This document shows, one piece after another, positions 60,330 through 64,000 of a stretch of DNA of 64,000 bases. Location: the NCBI GenBank assembly GCA_028284935.1, contig JANQQQ010000012.1:62001-126000 (forward strand), in the 5' to 3' direction. The position numbers and the translations under genes were made by a program. Below the pieces are notes generated by a model, which was not told where the DNA came from, did no database searches, and saw nothing but the letters and a program-made list of their open reading frames with translations. The stretch is from Croceivirga sp. GTDB lineage: Bacteria; Bacteroidota; Bacteroidia; Flavobacteriales; Flavobacteriaceae. How positions within the stretch are numbered: the first letter of the stretch is position 1; each line of letters begins with the position of its first letter.

Positions 60330-62501
60330 TCATTTCTTGGCCTCCACCAGTTCCAACAGATCTACACTTACATTGGTCGTAAATAGTCCGTAGTTCACTA
60401 TGGCCTTCCCTTTTTCCAAGATATCGATACTGCCCACGGCCTTTCCATCGTGCATGCGCACGCGATCCCCCACTTTAAAGATAGGTCTGGGTTTTGCCTT
60501 TTCGGCCTGAACGGCTTTTTTCTTCTTCACCGCCTTTTCCTTGCGGACTTTTACGATTTTTTGCTCCAATTCGTTAGCCGTCTGTTTTTTGACGGCCTTT
60601 TGGGCCTTGGCTTCCTTAGCGGAGGACTTTTTGCGTTTGCTATTTTCGGTTTCCACAATGCGCAAAAGCTCGGAAATCAATGGACGCTTCTTTTTATCAT
60701 GAAAATAGCGTTCGGCACTATCATTGACCTTGTTGCCCAAATGGATCATCCGCTGGTTGTGGTCATAGAGTTCTTGGTAGTTCTCCAACTTCAACTTAAT
60801 CTTGGCATTCAGCTTCTCCAATTTGGCGGCTTCCTCCTTCGCCTTGGTTTCCTCGTCCTGTAGACGGGACTCCGTTTTGGACATTTTGGAGCGTTCCTTT
60901 TGCAACTTGGAAATGGTGGCATCAAAGCGTACTTTGCCGCGATCGATCTTCTTCTTTGCCTTATTGATCAAAGAGTAGGGGATGCCGTTCTTTTGGGCCA
61001 CTTCAAAGGTGAAAGAGCTCCCTGCCTCACCTAAAACGAGTTTGAAAGTGGGTTCCAGCGTTCGATTATCAAACTGCATATTGGCATTGGTCATATACGG
61101 TAGTTCATTGGCCAACAGCTTTAGATTGGCGTAATGGGTGGTAATCACCCCAAAAGCTTCCCGATCGTAAAATACTTCGAGAAAGGCCTCTGCCAAGGCA
61201 CCGCCCAATTCTGGATCGGAACCCGTACCGAACTCATCGATCAAAAACAGCGTATTGTTATTGCACCGCTTTAAAAACTGGTTCATGTTCTTTAGGCGAT
61301 AGCTGTAAGTACTCAAATGGTTTTCAATGGATTGGTTATCTCCAATATCCGTCAGTATTTTATCAAAAAAACAGACAGAACTCCTTTCATGAACAGGAAT
61401 TAACAATCCAGATTGAAGCATTACTTGAAGTAATCCAATGGTCTTTAGGGTGATACTTTTCCCCCCCGCATTGGGCCCTGAAATCACGATAATTCGGTTT
61501 TTCTGCTCCAGTTCAATCGTTTGTGGCCAGGTCTTTTCTTTTTTGGCTGCATTGGTCAAATAAAGGAGGGGGTGATAGGCATCCCGTAAGAACAAAGTAC
61601 GCTCCTCGTTGATTTTTGGAAGCACGGCATTCATTTCCGAGGCATACTTTGCCTTGGCTGCGGTGACATCGATATGGGTCAAAAAATACTGATAGGTCTC
61701 CAACAAAGGCGCTTCAGGCCGAATATGGTTGGTCAGTTCCAATAAAATTCGTCGAATTTCCTCCTTTTCCTCAAACTCCAGATTACTGAGTTCGGTGCTA
61801 TACTGTAACGTGGCCTCAGGTACGATATAGACGATGCTTCCCGTTTTGGAATTTCCCATCACGGTTCCTTTTACCTTGCGGCGGTACATGGCCTTCACGG
61901 CCAATACCCTACGGTTCTCTACGATGGATTCCTTAATATCATCCAAAAAGTCGGCGGATTGGTACCGGGATAGCGCGGCCCCAAAACTCTGGTTGATCTT
62001 GCCGCGAACGGTGTTGATATCCATTCGAATGCGTTTGAGGTCCACCGAGGCATTGTCCCGTATCTCCCCGAACTTATCGATGATGGTTCCAATTTCATTC
62101 GGGATGACGGTATTCTCTTGAATACCCTCCGTAGCGGCAAAAAGTAAAGGGTAGTATTCTTTGAACTTTTTAAAAAACTTTTTATGCAGGGAGATGGTGG
62201 TGCAGAGATGGGATATCCTACGAAAACCCGAAACCTCCAGCACGGTGTTCTCAATTTGTAGGAGCTTTAGTTCTTTGGTAATGGCATCAAACCCATGGTT
62301 GGGAATACGGTTCTCATTGGTAAAGGAGGCCAGGTATTCCGAAGTTTGCCCCAATTCGTTCAGCAGGGTTTCCTTTTCGGTCAAGGGAGCCAGTTGCAAG
62401 GCGGCTTCTTTGCCCAATTCGGTATTGCAACGGGCGGAAAGCTGTTCCAGTACCGTGGGAAATTCTAAATCTTGAAGCGTTTTTGAATGAATGGGCTGCA
62501 T
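60330..62501 (-). CDS. mutS2: Endonuclease MutS2
   Basis: A 723-residue MutS paralogue lacking the mismatch-recognition domain. Walker A is VISGPNAGGKSITLKTIGLL, Walker B LFLIDEFGTGSDPELGGALA, and the switch histidine is in GVITTHYANLKLLA. A long coiled coil and a basic Lys/Ala-rich segment follow (~520-680). The C-terminus ends in a KOW/SH3-like stretch (FKVGDRVRMHDGKAVGSIDI). The C-terminal Smr nuclease domain of classic MutS2 is absent; this short form is usual in Bacteroidota. Roles known for the family are anti-recombination and ribosome collision rescue. Confidence 0.94.
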   Translation of the reverse strand: MQPIHSKTLQDLEFPTVLEQLSARCNTELGKEAALQLAPLTEKETLLNELGQTSEYLASFTNENRIPNHGFDAITKELKLLQIENTVLEVSGFRRISHLCTTISLHKKFFKKFKEYYPLLFAATEGIQENTVIPNEIGTIIDKFGEIRDNASVDLKRIRMDINTVRGKINQSFGAALSRYQSADFLDDIKESIVENRRVLAVKAMYRRKVKGTVMGNSKTGSIVYIVPEATLQYSTELSNLEFEEKEEIRRILLELTNHIRPEAPLLETYQYFLTHIDVTAAKAKYASEMNAVLPKINEERTLFLRDAYHPLLYLTNAAKKEKTWPQTIELEQKNRIIVISGPNAGGKSITLKTIGLLQVMLQSGLLIPVHERSSVCFFDKILTDIGDNQSIENHLSTYSYRLKNMNQFLKRCNNNTLFLIDEFGTGSDPELGGALAEAFLEVFYDREAFGVITTHYANLKLLANELPYMTNANMQFDNRTLEPTFKLVLGEAGSSFTFEVAQKNGIPYSLINKAKKKIDRGKVRFDATISKLQKERSKMSKTESRLQDEETKAKEEAAKLEKLNAKIKLKLENYQELYDHNQRMIHLGNKVNDSAERYFHDKKKRPLISELLRIVETENSKRKKSSAKEAKAQKAVKKQTANELEQKIVKVRKEKAVKKKKAVQAEKAKPRPIFKVGDRVRMHDGKAVGSIDILEKGKAIVNYGLFTTNVSVDLLELVEAKK

Positions 62502-62682
62502 CTTCCTTTTTCAGGCGGCAAAGATACGGCTTTGGGGAACGCAAGTAAAAAAGGACTTCGTTATCGATTTGGGTATGAAGCTCAAAGCGTTTGTACAATG
62601 CCTACTGGTCCATTGAAATAAAACGTGCAACAGGGATAGATGGCTTTCTGTCCTTTATTTTGCCTATGGCAGTCGGTATTCT

Positions 62683-63609
62683 TTAATAATCCTTGTCTAT
62701 AATTTCATCAATTCCCTGCTCATAAGAAGTTGGTTTTAAACCAAAAGCTTTTTCAAATTTAGTGCTATCGAATACGTAGTTTCTGTCATATTGATAAAGC
62801 ATTTCAACAGATTCTCTCATTGCAGGCATAAATAAGCCTATTAGTCCCACCATAAATCTGGATGCAACTCGGTGTTTTGGTTTAACATTCATCTTGTTGG
62901 CAATCTTTTCTACCCATTCCTTTCCGGTTGGTGGATTTGGTGCTGTTGGCAAATGCCATACTTGACCATAAGCTCTTTTGGAATTTCCCAATAAGGCCAA
63001 AGCCTTTCCTGCATCCGGAGTATATGTAAAAGAGTGTTGATAGCCGTCGTTTACCAACCAGTTGGCAGTTTTTCCCTTGTTTAAAGGATTAAAGATGGTC
63101 TCGGTAAGGATACTATTGTTCTTGATGGTAGGACCATAAAAGTCTGCGGACCGCGCTATTAAAGCGGTTAGAAGCCCCTTCTTGATTTTTTCTAATATCA
63201 TTTGGGCAATTTCAGCTCTTACAATGCCCTTTTTGCTAGAAGGATTTATCATTGATTTTTCGGTAGCAGGATTTAAACTGCCTTTGTCATACATGTAAAT
63301 GTTGTCAAAAAATACAAGTTTAAATTTCTCCTGTTCACAAATGGCTAAAAGATTGCTTATGAAATTAGGCCAAGTCTTTTTCCATATCTTATAGCGATAA
63401 GGGAAACCAATGGTCACATAAACGATTTCTGAACCAACAACGGCTTGTTCCAATTCTTTCCTATTGAGTAGGTCTGCTCTGATAACTTCGTCGGAAGTAT
63501 TGACCTTCTTAGGATTGCGACTAACTAGCCTAATGTTATCAGTGTATTCTGAAAGGGCTTTTGCCAGTTCGGTTCCTATTGCACCCCCTGAACCTAAAAT
63601 TGTTTGCAT
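62683..63609 (-). CDS. NAD(P)-dependent epimerase/dehydratase family protein
   Basis: A 308-residue short-chain-dehydrogenase-like protein. The dinucleotide loop is ILGSGGAIGTELAKALSEY (GxGGxxG), and IYVTIGFPYRYKIWKKTW and FFDNIYMYDKGSLNP follow. The YxxxK is replaced by a region around SSKKGIVRAEIAQMI, so catalysis is uncertain; many atypical SDRs of this kind are NAD(P)-binding but substrate-unknown. The last part (SRFMVGLIGLFMPAMRESVE) is hydrophobic. Confidence 0.88.
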   Translation of the reverse strand: MQTILGSGGAIGTELAKALSEYTDNIRLVSRNPKKVNTSDEVIRADLLNRKELEQAVVGSEIVYVTIGFPYRYKIWKKTWPNFISNLLAICEQEKFKLVFFDNIYMYDKGSLNPATEKSMINPSSKKGIVRAEIAQMILEKIKKGLLTALIARSADFYGPTIKNNSILTETIFNPLNKGKTANWLVNDGYQHSFTYTPDAGKALALLGNSKRAYGQVWHLPTAPNPPTGKEWVEKIANKMNVKPKHRVASRFMVGLIGLFMPAMRESVEMLYQYDRNYVFDSTKFEKAFGLKPTSYEQGIDEIIDKDY

Positions 63610-63652
63610 ATTAATTCATTTCATTGACATTAATTATTGTTGCCTGTTGTAT

Positions 63653-64000
63653 TTATTTTCCAAATTCAAGGCTTTCGTTTGCCACTATTTGCCATCTTTT
63701 TTGTCTGTGCTTGTAAAAATATTTAGCAAAAGCCGTTATAAAACCTGTCATAAAACCTCCATATATTTCAATTGAATCTACATATTGGATGGAATCGTTC
63801 CCAATAGTTTTCATTTGTACATTATGATTCCAGACTTTAGCACTAGAATCCCATTCTTTGGTCGAAATCCTATAATTGGATGAATTAATTTCAGCAATGT
63901 TTATAAAATGGGTTCCCCCAAATGGGATTATTCCGAAGATTCGCATCTTAACACCATAGGTTTTCCCTTTTTCCCATTTATGGGGAAACCCTTCTTCGTT
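63653..64000 (-). CDS. C-terminal part of a SRPBCC-like hypothetical protein
   Basis: The frame is open through the right edge of the window, so the N-terminus is missing. An internal ATG at 63946 is not a convincing start, because coding-like sequence (GFPHKWEKGKTYGVKMRIFG) precedes it. The visible ~115 residues (FGGTHFINIAEI; KVWNHNVQMKTIGNDSIQYV; FYKHRQKRWQIVANESL) recall small START/SRPBCC-type proteins of Bacteroidota that end in FyrHRQkRW. The family call is tentative. Confidence 0.55.
   Translation of the reverse strand, partial: NEEGFPHKWEKGKTYGVKMRIFGIIPFGGTHFINIAEINSSNYRISTKEWDSSAKVWNHNVQMKTIGNDSIQYVDSIEIYGGFMTGFITAFAKYFYKHRQKRWQIVANESLEFGK

Noticed and set aside
1-64000. Search for tRNA, rRNA, transposase, integrase and toxin-antitoxin genes
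   Set aside because: None could be supported by reading either strand; mobile-element signs are limited to REP-like repeats and gene 3'-end copies.

Overview
The window looks like chromosomal DNA of a marine member of the Flavobacteriaceae, in the Muricauda/Allomuricauda or Maribacter neighbourhood. The genus is inferred; the family is well supported. Supporting signs are Bacteroidota-type promoters (TTTG, about 18 bases, then TAnnTTTG), weak Shine-Dalgarno sequences, moderate GC content, many lipoproteins and beta-barrel or TPR proteins, and flavobacterial REP-like palindromes. There are no rRNA or tRNA genes, no transposase or integrase, and no CRISPR array. Housekeeping anchors are uvrA, deoC, deoD, glmM, fhs, aroC and mutS2.

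Layout. 1-4.7 kb: part of an M1-like peptidase, a LOG-family phosphoribohydrolase and uvrA. 4.8-8.4 kb: a nucleoside salvage run (nucleoside hydrolase, unknown protein, methyltransferase, deoC, deoD). 8.5-10.6 kb: a serine hydrolase plus a LytTR regulator, with four phased repeats in front of the hydrolase and a decayed deoD 3' end at the far side. 10.6-14.9 kb: a predicted DNA-repair module (AlkC/AlkD-like protein, TIGR03915/DUF4130 protein, two small ORFs, TIGR03916 radical SAM protein). It is divergent from a LexA-like XRE-S24 repressor, with four palindromic operators across the shared promoter region. 15-19 kb: a GNAT enzyme, a GluR0-type ligand-gated K+ channel and a GH140-like glycosidase. 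19.1-23 kb: an overlapping four-gene operon (acpH, ggt, ATP-grasp, unknown). 23-29.3 kb: glmM, fhs, an alpha/beta hydrolase, an LpxL-type acyltransferase and a rhomboid protease. 29.4-41 kb: lipoproteins, a TlpA-like protein, a beta-barrel, a GlcD/GlpC-type oxidoreductase, an LpxH-like phosphoesterase, aroC and a DAACS transporter. 41.1-44.1 kb: an ATP-grasp / N-formylglutamate amidohydrolase / QEGLA-peptidase operon. 44.2-51 kb: assorted envelope proteins, including a TPR-CPBP protease. 51-59 kb: three paralogous TPR-transmembrane-HTH regulators beside a surface lipoprotein with the cholesterol-dependent-cytolysin fold. 59-64 kb: a TIM-barrel lipoprotein bracketed by a duplicated mutS2 3' end, mutS2, an epimerase and the end of a further gene.

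Four observations deserve most attention. (1) A predicted surface cytolysin-like protein and its regulator genes share an exact direct-repeat motif, GTCCATnnTTTGTCCAT. (2) The DNA-repair module has a readable autoregulated operator array. (3) In two independent places an accessory cassette sits between an intact housekeeping gene and a decayed copy of that gene's own 3' end (deoD, mutS2), which suggests a common way of acquiring cargo. (4) The ATP-grasp/amidohydrolase/QEGLA operon may be an uncharacterised ligase/peptidase pathway. All functions are read from sequence motifs and context; no database search was run.
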